Shown here in pieces: positions 11,061 through 21,815 of a stretch of DNA of 64,000 bases. The notes beneath the pieces were generated by a model. That model was not told where the DNA came from and made no database searches. It saw only the letters and a list, made by a program, of their open reading frames with translations. The stretch lies in the NCBI GenBank assembly GCA_032433765.1, contig JAVIAB010000073.1, forward strand, positions 71,127,959-71,191,958. Reading direction: 5' to 3'. The stretch's first letter is position 1; every line of letters starts with the position of its first letter. Source of the stretch: Megaustenia siamemsis (lineage: Eukaryota > Mollusca > Gastropoda > Stylommatophora > Ariophantidae). A program made the translations under genes and the position numbers.

Positions 11061-12237
11061 AAAAATCTACTATCTTCTTTCTTTGTCGTCCGCGATCTCT
11101 CTATACATATATTTTGTTAGTACAAACCAAATATTCCATAATTTCCTCTTCTTATGTTGTACCCGAAAATGTCGATTGTCTCTTTCTGATGTTTTTTTTT
11201 TAGGAGCTTCCTTTCTGTGTTGGCCTCTTTGAGAATTTCCTCGTTGGTCTTTTTAGTTCTTCGGGGAACTGTCAATATTTTTTTTAATGACATCCCATCT
11301 CTGTGACCTCTAATCGTTTTTTTCATTGTTTGTCTACTGTCCGTGGTTCGCTTTCATAGGTAAAAATTAGCTCTATATAACACCAGAAGAACTCGCTTCC
11401 TCCTTTCTATTGATATAGACTTCTTGCACAAGATATTTTTTTTTCATTTTCTAAAATACTATTTTGACCTGAGCTATTCTGCTTTTTAGTTCTGTGGTGC
11501 GTCATCCGTCTGAAACTATTATTGTGCCCAAATATTTGAGGCTCCGCAATTTCAGATTTGTGCTGCATGATTGAGATGACTATTTCTTCCATATGACAAT
11601 AACTTCTGTTTTATCACTCTTGGGACTCAGACAAGGTCCTAGTGAACCCACTGAAAAAAGTTACACCAGAAATGTGATAAAAATAAATATATCCGGCTGT
11701 GCGTTGTTTACACGTCAGTTGATTACGTTGCAAACGTAGTTTAATTACTTTTTTAGTAAATAAACGTGCTTCATGTCAAACAATATAAATTCAGCAACGA
11801 CCTGTACGTCGGCCAAGAACGTGTGACCCATGCAGATTGAGAAATAAATGTTGTAAACAACAAAAAATGAGGTTTCTCTACTCTGGAGAAGACATGTAAA
11901 GATAACGATGCTTACTACGTGTTGTTTGTCACGACCGGTTAAATTAGAAGGAAATTACTTGACTATAAGAGAATGGACAAGGGTCTACTGATACATGTAT
12001 TATCTATTTTAAGAGAAAAAGAAAACTTTTGAAGATACGTAACTAATTACTATTTGATAGCCTGTTACCTAGCTGACCTACTATTCACGTGTTCTGGTGT
12101 TATATAACTACATTATCTTCAACTTTTATCAACGTCTCGATATTTTGGGTTTATCGATTTGGTGGCTTGAGTTTTATTTTGTCTTGGAAAAAAAGAAAAA
12201 AAAAAACAAGATGAATTTAAATATTTAAAAAAACAAA
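11061..12237. other. AT-rich non-coding DNA
   Basis: May include further decayed L-C sequence near 11.1-11.6 kb (minus-strand frames with KKTNEEILKEANTERKLLKK, compare L-C C-termini). No intact feature. Confidence 0.35.
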
Positions 12238-12489
12238 AGTAAAGTACCCCTCGTCACGCCAAGTGGCGTATAGGGAATATGGTGTTAGTGACCATAAATT
12301 TTGCAGACCCTCGGCACATGATTTTTGGGGTAATTTGGTCGGTATTACGCCCATGCCGTTTTACTTTCCCAGAAAAAAAAACTTGTACCCAGTAAAGGCT
12401 GGGTGAGCCGGAAGCCGTCGATTGGGATTGAACCCTACCTCTTGTCATTTGTAGTCCAGTTCACTAACCACTGAGCTATCGCGGTTCCC
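12238..12489 (-). mobile_element. tRNA-derived SINE-A, full copy
   Basis: The minus strand starts GGAACCGCGATAGCTCAGTG, with box A TAGCTCAGTGGTTAG and a box-B-like GGGTTCAATCCC. A family body follows (GGGAAAGTAAAACGGCATGG, CCAAAAATCATGTGCCGAGG) and the family end with the ACGCCACTTGGCGT hairpin and a TTTACTTT tail. Confidence 0.9.
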
Positions 12490-13084
12490 GAATTTAAATA
12501 AATGTTTTAAAAAAAAAAATCAGTTTTTTTTTTTTTGCTTCTGGCATGGACGAAGTCGCCAAACAGAACCTGCACTGCAAGTGTTCAGCGACTCATATCT
12601 GATTGCTTGAATCAGGATTAGTGAATTATAACTTACCAAGGCTATATGACATCTTCTCGTTGTGGGCCTGAAAACAAACTAGCCAACTGGCCACGTGAGT
12701 AGGGGTCGAAACGAATTGCTGAAGTCGGATGTTTTGGACCGAAAAGCGGAAAATAACGCAGCAGATGAAACAAGCTTCGTACAGCTGGTGTAACTGCATT
12801 CAGACATAAATAGATACAGACAATAAAGTGGCTCGATCTTCTCATCAGAATATTGGACTAACCAGCAACAAGAGTCGACGTTTTTGCCTCGCGGCTGGAG
12901 AAAGACCCAGAGTCACGTGGAGTCAAGGGTCAGCATATTGGTCAGCCAATGAGCTGAAAGTAGCCAGTAGCTTATAGCTGATTGGCTGCATCATAAGTGC
13001 AGATTTAATCAATAACCATTCCATCTTCCGCTAAAGTCACTGGAAGCAGACTAACCGGCCTGCTCATGTGATTAGGAATCGAAG
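12490..13084. other. Non-coding DNA
   Basis: No gene or repeat family recognised. Confidence 0.4.
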
Positions 13085-13236
13085 AAGGACGGCAAAACCA
13101 GTATAAAAATACCACCGCAATACCGACCACATTACCCCAAAAATCATGTGCTGAAGGTCTGTAAAATATATGGTCAATAACAGCATATTCACTATACGCC
13201 ACTTGGCGTGGCGGGGGCACTTTAGTTTCTTTTTAT
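13085..13236 (+). mobile_element. SINE-A 3' fragment
   Basis: Retains the ACCGACCACATTACCCCAAA body and the ACGCCACTTGGCGT end but lacks the tRNA-like head. Confidence 0.85.
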
Positions 13237-14039
13237 AACCCATTTTCGATGTTGTGTACTTCGCGCCAGTTGATATTTTCTCATTACGACAACTCTTCAA
13301 TGTATTCCCTCAATAATAATAATATAGCACAACAATACACGTACACTGTTGCAGCTCACATTCTAATGTTACTTTATAATGTGGCCACGATGCTCATGAG
13401 TAAGCAAGTAACCGCAGCAGTGCGTTATCTCAACATGTCTCGATTCAGTGTGTGGTTTGGCTGTCAAAGTAAACAGAATAGAATTAATAGCAGCCATTTC
13501 GGTAGACAACGTGTTGCCCATATCAATAAATGTATTCATATACATATAGATAGCTCAATGTGCACACACTCAAGATAGTGATCTCAGTATCAACATATAG
13601 TTGTATCATATAACAGCATACATGTGAGCTAATGGTTCAAACTAGCTGCACAATTTTTGTTTTGTTTCAGCAAATGGTAGATAGTGTTCAACTAGAATGT
13701 GGTTCTAAATCGTGTCGATGAGAACCGAGCTGTCTAATTAGAGTGGGTCAGACAGGAAATATACGTTATGTTGTTAACATAAGACCCGATAATGCTTGCT
13801 GTAATTCAATTGTTAACCTGTTTAGTAGTATGATTTTGTTCACGTTTTATCTGCGAAGTGATCGTTTCAAGAAGGCGTCATTTATTCCTTCGTTTCTCAT
13901 CGACTGTCTTATCCAGAGAAATCTTGATGAGCTATTAAGCAGTCATTTTCTCACAAACTTCATGATTGATACTCAAATGTGTTAATGAACGCATTGGTGT
14001 GGCTTTGAATCGTTTTATGTTGTCCACTATGTGATATTG
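13237..14039. other. AT-rich non-coding DNA
   Basis: Several short open frames with no family likeness. Confidence 0.4.
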
Positions 14040-14300
14040 GGAGCCACGATAGCTCAGTGGTTAGTGAGCTGGACTACAAAGGACAAGAGGTAGGGTTCGA
14101 TCCAAATCGACGGCTTCCGGGTTCACCCAGCCTTAAATGGGTACCGGATTTTTTCTGGGAAAGTAAAGCAGCACGGGCGTAGTACCGACCACATTACCCC
14201 AAAAATCATGTGCTGAAGGTCTGTAAAATATAGGGTCACTAACACCATATTCCCTATACGCCACTTGGCGTGACGGAGGCTCTTTACTTTTTACTTTACT
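14040..14300 (+). mobile_element. tRNA-derived SINE-A, full copy
   Basis: Box A TAGCTCAGTGGTTAG at 14050 and box B GGGTTCGATCC near 14093, then the full body and the TTTACTTT tail. Confidence 0.93.
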
Positions 14301-14439
14301 ATGTGATATTATGTTCTCTAGCAGCCAACAATCTTGGTGATCGTTCAAGTCAGGGATAAACTTGAAAGAATTTATTCACTAACAGACGCATTTTACGTGT
14401 GTTGTGTTGTTTTATCTTCTACGTACGCTTAATATAGAT

Positions 14440-14975
14440 GTACACAAGAGGTGAGATGCAGAATGTCTCAGGCAAAAGCAGCTTTCCAAAAAATGAGGAA
14501 GATACTATACAATCCATTTTTGACAATAGAAACAAGAAAAAGAGTTCTTAAATGTTACGTAGTAACATATGGATGTAAATCATGGACAGTAGGACAACAG
14601 ACAAGAAAATCACTGGAGTCTGTAGAAATGTGGTTTTACAGAAGAATGTTGAGAATACCATGGACAGCTAAAAAGAGTAATGAAAATGTTCTGAACGTGG
14701 TCATAGCAAAAAGAGAGATAATTTCCAATATAAGGAAGAAACAATTATCATTTTTTTGGCCATGTAATGAGAAGAGAACAACTGGAATATATTGTAACAA
14801 CTGGAAAAATTGAGGGACGAAGAGATAGAGGGAAGCAAAGAAGAAATACCAGACAGCTTAAGAGAATGGTTTGGCAGAAGGTCAAGAACAGAAATGATAA
14901 ATAACTGTCGAGATCGAAAGTCGTGGAGAGACATGATCACCTACGCCAATAGGCCCGGTACTTGATGATGATGAC
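14440..14975 (+). pseudogene. L-C RTE-like LINE, C-terminal part of ORF2
   Basis: Encodes RMSQAKAAFQKMRKILYN, LTIETRKRVLKCYVVTYGCK, SWTVGQQTRKSLESVEMWFY and RRMLRIPWTAKKSNENVLN, the post-palm region typical of RTE-type ORF2. A frameshift near 14760 moves the reading to the part ending RSRTEMINNCRDRKSWRDMI. It closes with GATGATGATGA. Severely 5'-truncated. Confidence 0.85.
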
Positions 14976-15225
14976 ACTTAATAGATGTCAATCTTAACTT
15001 AAAAAAAAAAATAATAAGTTGCACTACAAAGACTGCTGACACAATGCAAATTGGAGCAAAAGGACGACCACTTGAACAGCACTGGGAAACATGTAACAAG
15101 CAACAACAACAAAAAAGCATTAGGCAGCCCGAAACTACTATTTAAAATGTTCAGCCGTGGTCATAAGAAAATAAGACACTAGAAAACCTAAACCAGAATT
15201 CACATCTGGCACAGCGCCTTGCCGC
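14976..15225. other. Non-coding DNA
   Basis: Nothing recognised. Confidence 0.4.
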
Positions 15226-15870
15226 TAGAGGTAATCATACTAACAACTTTGGGTATGTACACTAGCAACAAAGGGTAATCAGACAAACAAGAGGTGAGCT
15301 CACTAACAACTAGAGGTGAACATACTAACGTCTAGAGGTAAACACACTAACAACTAGATGTAAACACACTAACAACTAGAGGTAAACACACTAACAACTA
15401 GAGAGGAGTAAGCACACAAACAACCAGATGTAGGTCCGCTAACAACCAGAGGTAAACACACTAACAACTAGAGGTAAACACACTAACAACTAGAGGTAAA
15501 CACACTAACAACTAGAGGTAAACACACTAACATCTAGAGGTAAGCACACTAACATCTAGAGGTAAACACACTAACATCTAGAGGTAAACACGCTGACAAC
15601 TAGAGGTAAACACGTTAACATCTAGAGGTAAACACACTAACATCTAGAGGTAAATACCCTCAAACAACTAGAGGTAAACACACTAACATCTAGAGGTAAA
15701 CACGCTGACAACTAGAGGTAAACACGTTAACATCTAGAGGTAGACACACTAACATCTAGAGGTAAATACCCTAACAACTAGAGATAAACACACTAACATC
15801 TAGAGGTAAACACGCTGACAACTAGAGGTAAACACACTAACATCTAGAGGTAAATACCCTAACAACTAGT
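15226..15870. repeat. 22-bp minisatellite, about 28 copies
   Basis: Unit CTAGAGGTAAACACACTAAC plus AA or AT. Variant units (ACGCTGACAACT, ACGTTAACATCT, TACCCT) recur in the same order around 15.58-15.66 and 15.68-15.77 kb, a higher-order pattern of unequal exchange. Confidence 0.95.
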
Positions 15871-16424
15871 GTACATCCGTGACAAAAATAACAGTTATTT
15901 CAGACAAATTGGCACCCAACCATACGGGAAATCATTTATTTTCTGTTTAATTTTACATTATTATTCACATGCAGGTTTTGTTATTTACCATTATCACAAT
16001 TGTCGTGTGTATTATAAACACACGCAACCATATTATAATTGATTATACGCATATCCCACAAAATTGATCTAAATTTACATTAACGATGAAAATGCTACCT
16101 TTTTTTTTTTTTTGTACAATCCTCTTCTATTCGTCTTGTGTGATTATAGGCGCACGCATTGCCTTTGTTATCGTGTTCGGTTGCCACAGATAGGTTTATT
16201 TCCAGACCCTCCCCTCTCGACATCCTTTCTCTCGCTGTACCTGGCACGCACACGTTCATCTGGGAGAAAGCAACAACTTTAAAAACGTATTCATTTCAAG
16301 TCATTTACTTCCTGTCTAATTCGAAATTTACGCTATTATTTGTGTGTTGTTTTTGTTAATACCATAATCGTTTTAATCTATAAACAAAATGATGAAGTCT
16401 TAAACAATTAAAGGACACAGCAGC
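15871..16424. other. Non-coding DNA with a weak internal duplication
   Basis: Two loosely similar stretches near 15.93-16.02 and 16.29-16.39 kb. No gene. Confidence 0.35.
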
Positions 16425-16640
16425 CTACTAAAAATAATCTTAAAAGGGAAAATACAAGGTAAAAAGAGGCAGACAAAGACTAACGTGGACGAGTAACATC
16501 AAAACATGGACAAGTCCGACTATGACAACCTGCACTACTAATGCAACAAACAGAGCGGAAAGGCGCTCCATGATAGCCAACCATCGGCACTCAGTGATGG
16601 ACAACACAACTTGAATGCTTCTGCCTACGCCCGTCTAACG
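16425..16640 (+). mobile_element. L-B LINE 3' fragment
   Basis: Matches the C-terminal coding end of L-B: an HSSLLKIILKGKIQGKK-like stretch, a TWTSNIKTWTSPTMTTC-like stretch and a RSMIANHR-like end, with stops. The intact counterpart is at 52.4-52.6 kb. Confidence 0.75.
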
Positions 16641-17160
16641 TCCTTTAGGGGTGAACGAAGAAAGAGTAGTAGGTGCCGTTTGAACGTAGAAGGAGAATAG
16701 GTACAGAGACAACATAAGTAATAGGAAACTCTTTACACAGTGTTTTGCAGCAGAAGGCAATCTGATCATCAGAAGTGCCCCCACCCCAGCGAGCTAGTAT
16801 TTCGGCCCTTTAGCTTGATGGCGACCAAGATGGCGGTTGTTTTATTTTCGGAGTGTAGATTATGTGATTAAAGTGATTGAATATAGTGTTTCCAACGGAT
16901 TATAATTTTCGAAAAGTTGTGTAAAGTTTTCTACCAAGGAAGAGGATAAGAACTGATAAGTACATTTTTAAATAGCTAAAGTTTTATATTTAGATCGTGA
17001 AAGATCGCACGTGAGACCTTAGCGATCAAACACGTGGGGGGAAACATCAGTCGGGCTAAACCCCCAACGTGTGTTTTTCTTAAGTTAAGCCCTTAACTTA
17101 CGACTGACTCATCAGGTCGGTAAGGGATACATATTTTATGCTCAGAGAAATACACAGAAG

Positions 17161-17430
17161 ATGAAGATAGATAAACATAAAGTAGCAACGATAGATATAT
17201 GCGGGATAAAAATTAAAGAAGTCGAACTTATAGAAGAAATGACAAAAAGGAGAATTAAAATACTAGGATTAGCGGACACTAGAGTAAAAGGACAACAGAT
17301 AAAGAAAACACACATGAACTACGCGAAAATATTCTCAGGACATGACAACTCAGAAAGAGCAACACTCGGAGTAGGTTTTATCATCGACCCAGAACACGCA
17401 AAGAACATTCTAGAAATAAAATACCATTAA
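17161..17430 (+). pseudogene. L-D endonuclease N-terminal fragment
   Basis: An 89-codon frame: VATIDICGIKIKEVELIEEM, TKRRIKILGLADTRVKGQQI and a VGFIIDPEHAKNI-like stretch, the opening of an APE-type endonuclease. The usual catalytic Glu-Thr (ET) after LGL is Asp-Thr here. A stop follows, and the rest (YIQIYAPRNNNERDSE, then DDMLVMGDFNGRLGN with the GDFN motif) continues in frame to about 17.64 kb. Confidence 0.75.
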
Positions 17431-18281
17431 GAAAGAATTATCACAATTAAACTACTAGAAGACGATCGAAAAATAAATTACATTCAAATATATGCACCAC
17501 GCAACAACAATGAAAGAGACAGCGAAGTATTATATGACACATTGAATGAAATCATAAGAAAGATTGACAAAAGCGACGACATGTTAGTGATGGGAGATTT
17601 TAATGGGAGGCTTGGAAACGCAACAGCGAGAACCGTGATATCTTAGGACCCTTTGGCGATAAAACGGCTGAAAGAAACAAAAATGGAAGCAGACTGCTGG
17701 AACTATGCAATCGAAATGATTTATTTATCACAACACATTCTTCAAACACAGAGAGTCGCAAGTATACACCTGGTACAAATGGAATGACACAACATGCAGA
17801 AGCCAGATAGATTTTATACCAACACGACAACAGAACAAGAAAAGAGTAACCGACAGTAGAGCAATCCCTAATATTACAGATGACACGGATCACAAGATGG
17901 TTATGATCACACTAAGACAGCCAAAAATAAAGAGAATATACGAAAACAAACAAAAGAAGCGAAAAGAACAGACAATAAAAATAAAACAATTAAAAGATCA
18001 AGAAACAAGGAAAACCCTAGAATAAAAACTAACAGAGGAATTCAAGAAACTCCCTAACGAAGTAAGCACAGTAGAAGAAGAGTGGAAACAATTTAAGGAA
18101 ACAGTAACCAACATTTCAGTTTGTGGAACGAAGCTAAGAACAAGAGAAGGGAAAAAGAGCACCCCGTGGTGGAACGAAGCAATCAGAGATGCAATTAAAG
18201 AAAAGAAGAAACTATTTAAAAATGGAGGGAGAACAAGAAAAATATGAAAAATATGCCTTAGTTTGAAAAAGAGTTAAAATT

Positions 18282-18710
18282 TTGATCAAAGAAGCTAAGC
18301 AAAAGAATTGGACAGAATTCGGACAAAACATGAGTAGGGACTTCAAGACAGCCACAAGAGATTTCTACAAGGCAGTAAAAGCCACAAGAGCGAGAAAAGA
18401 AAACCATGATCCTACTGAGCTGATAAATGACAAAGACGGACAGCCAATATCAAATAACCAATGTATACAACAGAGATGGAAAGAATATTTTGAAGACCTG
18501 TTAAACATACCAACTACCAATAAGACAACAAAAACCACGCTAGAACTCACAAATACTGAACCCAACATAATGAAAGAGGAAATCGAAGAAGTAATCAAAT
18601 ATGCACCAAGAAACAAAGCACCGGGGATAGATAACATACCAATAGAAATAATAGCAGCAGCAGGAGGAACAGTAGTGCAATGGCTGCACATAATATTTAA
18701 TGCAGCATAG
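18282..18710 (+). pseudogene. L-D linker and N-terminal reverse transcriptase
   Basis: A 142-codon frame: a basic linker (AKQKNWTEFGQNMSRDFKTA), then DGQPISNNQCIQQRWKEYFE and IKYAPRNKAPGIDNIPIEII, the PGxDxIPxE box of LINE reverse transcriptases. It ends at a TAG shortly before the element is cut off. The palm motifs are absent. Confidence 0.8.
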
Positions 18711-18776
18711 CACCAACAACAAGCCCCAGAAGACTAGCAACAGGCAATCATCATACCAATATGGAAAAAGAAAGGT

Positions 18777-19632
18777 GTTCTTTGGTGTTGTTTTTACGCT
18801 CCAAACAGAGTTCTCCTCGTCGTCCGTGTCAATGATTAATTGACCCGGTGTTGCTGGGGACTTTGACATATCGTCGCTGTCGTCTTCCGAGTCTCTGTGT
18901 TCTTGATGTTCTGGCGACTCTGTGGCTCTGCGTTTTCTTCCTGCTAGGACTTCTGCAAATGACGCCTCTGTAGTGTTTTCTGTCTGTTCTTGTGTCTCTA
19001 CTATAGCTGTTGTCTGCGCGGGTTCCTCGGGGGTCTCCACGTGTGCTGTTTCTGGTGTAGTTCCACAGGGAGGTGTAGGTTCTACCTGCGTTGTTTCTGT
19101 AGCAGCATGCTGTTCTGTAACTGTTTGTGTTCGGATTGTTTGCTTCCGCCTTGGGCACTGGCTTTCCCAGTGTGTGTCTAGGCCACAATGCGAGCACTGT
19201 GTCCGCCTTCCTGGGAGCGTAATCCAGACCTTATGGGATCTGGGATTCCTCCCTTTTATCTGAATCTTGGCGTAGTGCGGCACAATTTTGTCCTTGGTAG
19301 GCTTGTATTTGAATTGTCACGTGCTGCTGTCTGCATCGACCTGCCTTATCTCCGCTCTCTCGTCACCCGTCATAAATCGTACGAAGGCTTCTAGGTTTTT
19401 CCTCGGCAGCGTTGGTGGCACCCATTGAACTCTCCCCACTGTTCTTTCTGACACCACGTGCTGGACACTTATCTGAATATTCGGTGTCTTTAGTGCTATT
19501 TCTAGTTGACTAAGTCTTTGGTAGTGGGCCACGTGGCCTGCAGCTTTTAGAGTGAAAAACCAATTCCGTGGATTTTCGAATCTGTAAAGTGACGACACAT
19601 TTGTGCCGACACCAACAGGCCCGACAATGACA
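18777..19632 (-). pseudogene. LINE ORF1 (gag-like, CCHC zinc knuckle), one stop, truncated
   Basis: The minus-strand frame runs from VSSLYRFENPRNWFFTLKAA through ISVQHVVSERTVGRVQWVPP and FVRFMTGDERAEIRQVDADS. A TGA at 19317-19319 interrupts (CGA-to-TGA is a likely cause), and the same frame continues IVPHYAKIQIKGRNPRSHKV and RTQCSHCGLDTHWESQCPRR, a CX2CX4HX4C-type knuckle. An acidic low-complexity tail with a SFAEVLAGRKRR stretch follows. This is the nucleic-acid-binding ORF1 of a Jockey-like element, perhaps L-A. The 5' side runs into a satellite, the 3' side into L-D. Confidence 0.8.
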
Positions 19633-19918
19633 CTTAATATACTCGTCTAGTCCACATTTTGAGGGCATCTGGCCCAGTGATGTGAACACTTAATATACTC
19701 GTCTAGTCCACATTTTGAGGGCATCTGGCCCAGTGATGTGAACACTTAATTAATATACTCGTCTAGTCCACATTTTGAGGGCATCTGGCCCAGTGATGTG
19801 AACACTTAATTAATATACTCGTCTAGTCCACATTTTGAGGGCATCTGGCCCAGTGATGTGAACACTTAATATACTCGTCTAGTCCACATTTTGAGGGCAT
19901 CTGGCCCAGTGATGTGAA
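19633..19918. repeat. 56-60-bp satellite, 5 copies
   Basis: Unit begins ACACTTAATATACTCGTCTA and ends CTGGCCCAGTGATGTGA. Copies are almost identical; two carry an extra TTAA giving 60 bp. The low divergence implies recent amplification. Confidence 0.95.
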
Positions 19919-20517
19919 CAGATAGCGTTCCTTTTTTGTGGATTTCTCCACCTTCCAGTTCGCAGTCATTGATTTCGAATATAGCAATTGGGAAAATATA
20001 ATGACTAGTTTCAGAAAGAACGGTAAATATTCTCATGGGGTAAACATAAAATAATGAAGAAGACAACAGATGATACATTCTTGACATTTGATTTGACCAG
20101 GGGATAGCGCGAACGCAGTCCCCCCTACGAAAAAATTACGCACTCGAGTCACCCACATTTGGGGTGATCGCAGGGGTCAACCCAACCGAAGTGCAATGGA
20201 AGGGCCTCACCCTGGAAGTACCTCCTTCATGATCAAGGTTTCTTCCGTGCCAGGTAAGTATGTCCCAGTTAGCCTGGCAATTTGGGCCCACTCGCCTGAT
20301 ACAGCAAGACTTTTATTGTATTTGTATTATAAATATTATTAAATATAAATTATGCATTTTAATAGTAATAACGTGCTTTAGAAAAGATCTATAAGTAATC
20401 CAAATCTTTATTTTCTAAAATAAAAATCAAGATGTTATATATATTTTTAGTTTACCACATTGTTATTTTTTTTATTTTAAAATAAACTCAATTGGGTTAG
20501 CCCCCTTGTTAGCATTG
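19919..20517. other. Non-coding DNA
   Basis: A GC-richer island at 20.09-20.31 kb of unknown nature, then AT-rich sequence. No gene. Confidence 0.35.
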
Positions 20518-20530
20518 CTTTAATCAATAT

Positions 20531-20657
20531 AAGGAAAAATTGAAAAAAAAAAAAAATTAAAAAATGGTATGTTAGAAGCTTTACGTGATTAATAGACGAC
20601 ACAGATTCGAACGACGTTTCGGCCAATAGGCCTTCAGCAGGAACAAACAAACAACAT
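20531..20657 (+). repeat. Inverted repeat, left arm
   Basis: About 127 bp. Pairs with 20697-20817 with no mismatches outside the poly-A run. A transcript would form a perfect hairpin of about 120 bp. Confidence 0.97.
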
Positions 20658-20696
20658 ACACACACAGATATGTGAATAAATAAAACTAATCCTACA

Positions 20697-20817
20697 ATGT
20701 TGTTTGTTTGTTCCTGCTGAAGGCCTATTGGCCGAAACGTCGTTCGAATCTGTGTCGTCTATTAATCACGTAAAGCTTCTAACATACCATTTTTTAATTT
20801 TTTTTTTCAATTTTTCC
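20697..20817 (-). repeat. Inverted repeat, right arm
   Basis: Reverse complement of the left arm. Near-zero divergence between the arms suggests recent origin or gene conversion. Confidence 0.97.
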
Positions 20818-20895
20818 TCGAATTCAGCTTTACTGCAGCTTCGCATTTTTATGCATTCATTTGCATTTCTTTGCCTTAACCTCTTTAATCAATAT

Positions 20896-21649
20896 GCAGC
20901 CAAATATATATTGTCTCCCTTTACATTACTTTATTAAAAATAACGCCGATTACTTCCCTTGCTGATTTGAATTTTAAGATTACTTCACTTTATATTTAAA
21001 ATTCCTAAGGGAAAACTCTGAAACAATTTTTTATTTTGTGTTTACCCTTACGTTTGATTTTGAAGTTCAGTCAATCAGTCAAAGCGCTCTAACTAAAATT
21101 GTTTATAGGTTCTGTCATTGAAAAATAATATTACGTTCAATATGTTAACGTAAGTACACTTTTTAAAGGTCGTTTTGCTTTTTCATGAATTAAAAAAAAT
21201 ATTACACAAGCCCCGTCCGTCCCGTTTTTGTCTCAAGGCTATATAATCCTTGGATCTATTATTGGATAACGAATGGACGAGCAGAGACTAGCATCATGAC
21301 TATATGGGAAATCTTTGGTGGCAAAAGAACACAAACAAGACCAACAGAAACTCTAAGAACAATTTAAGAAAGGGCCCAATTATGGGCTTAACAATGAAAT
21401 CAAGATCTACACGACCATTGAACCGTCTCATAGAGAGTTATAATTGTCCCGACCTCGGTCCGATAGGAAATAACCTCTTGGACGATAATTGTGTTGTGTT
21501 GGCGGTGAAAGTTTTGTCGGACAATGAGACCGTGTTTATTATTGACTGGAAGAGTTGAAGGATCTGTACACATTACAATTGTCTGTCCCGGCAGCCATAA
21601 ACATTGTTTACAAAAATGAAATAAGACAAATCCTACATGAGATCAGTTT
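20896..21649. other. AT-rich non-coding DNA
   Basis: An 84-codon frame at 21304-21558 (+) has no recognisable domain and no gene context. Probably chance or old repeat. Confidence 0.35.
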
Positions 21650-21815
21650 TCTAAGAACAAAGCAATAATATGTAATGAGGAGAAAATGCTGGATAGCTTG
21701 AAGTCATGGCACGGAAAACAGTCAACAACTGAACTGATACGATGTACTTTAGATAGAAGATTGTGGAAGGACATGATCGCCTATGTCATCCGGTATGGCA
21801 CATGATGATGATGAG
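21650..21815 (+). mobile_element. L-C LINE 3' fragment
   Basis: Contains GAACTGATACGATGTACTTT and GTGGAAGGACATGATCGCCT, then CCGGTATGGCACATGATGATG, as at 7.1-7.26 kb. Confidence 0.8.

Larger units (their letters stand above)
16800..18776 (+). mobile_element. L-D LINE, 5' UTR plus endonuclease and start of reverse transcriptase, 3'-truncated
   Basis: GC-richer 5' leader (16.80-17.16 kb) with CCAAGATGGCGG, then an endonuclease ORF and, after stops and frameshifts, the N-terminal reverse transcriptase. Coding likeness ends at QAIIIPIWKKKG near 18773, where LINE ORF1 sequence begins on the opposite strand. The 3' half is not found nearby. Confidence 0.75.
20518..20895. mobile_element. Long inverted-repeat insertion, Penelope-like terminal repeat pair (inferred)
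   Basis: CTTTAATCAATAT at 20518-20530 and 20883-20895 is a perfect 13-bp direct repeat, read as a target duplication. Between them lie two inverted arms (20531-20657 and 20697-20817) that are identical except for an A-run of 14 versus 10, a 39-bp loop, and 65 bp of extra sequence on the right. Each arm carries CTGAAGGCCTATTGGCCGAA followed by ACGTCG, resembling the hammerhead-like motif of Penelope-like elements. Inverted terminal repeats are also known for that group. No reverse transcriptase is present. Confidence 0.6.

Noticed and set aside
14040..14110. Functional tRNA gene at SINE-A heads
   Set aside because: Box A and box B are present, but there is no acceptor pairing, and the same head recurs with an identical non-tRNA body in about ten places.
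15226..15870. CRISPR-like array
   Set aside because: Repeats are contiguous with no unique spacers, and the DNA is clearly animal; the same holds for the other arrays.
20700..20745. Active hammerhead ribozyme in the hairpin arm
   Set aside because: The CUGANGA strand appears shortened before the GGCC stem, so catalytic activity cannot be claimed; only the resemblance is reported.
20477..20937. Two small frames sharing PAEGLLAETSFESVSSINHV
   Set aside because: They are the two arms of the inverted repeat; no sign of a protein-coding gene.
21304..21558. 84-codon plus-strand frame as a host gene
   Set aside because: No domain, no splice context, and AT-rich surroundings; indistinguishable from chance.
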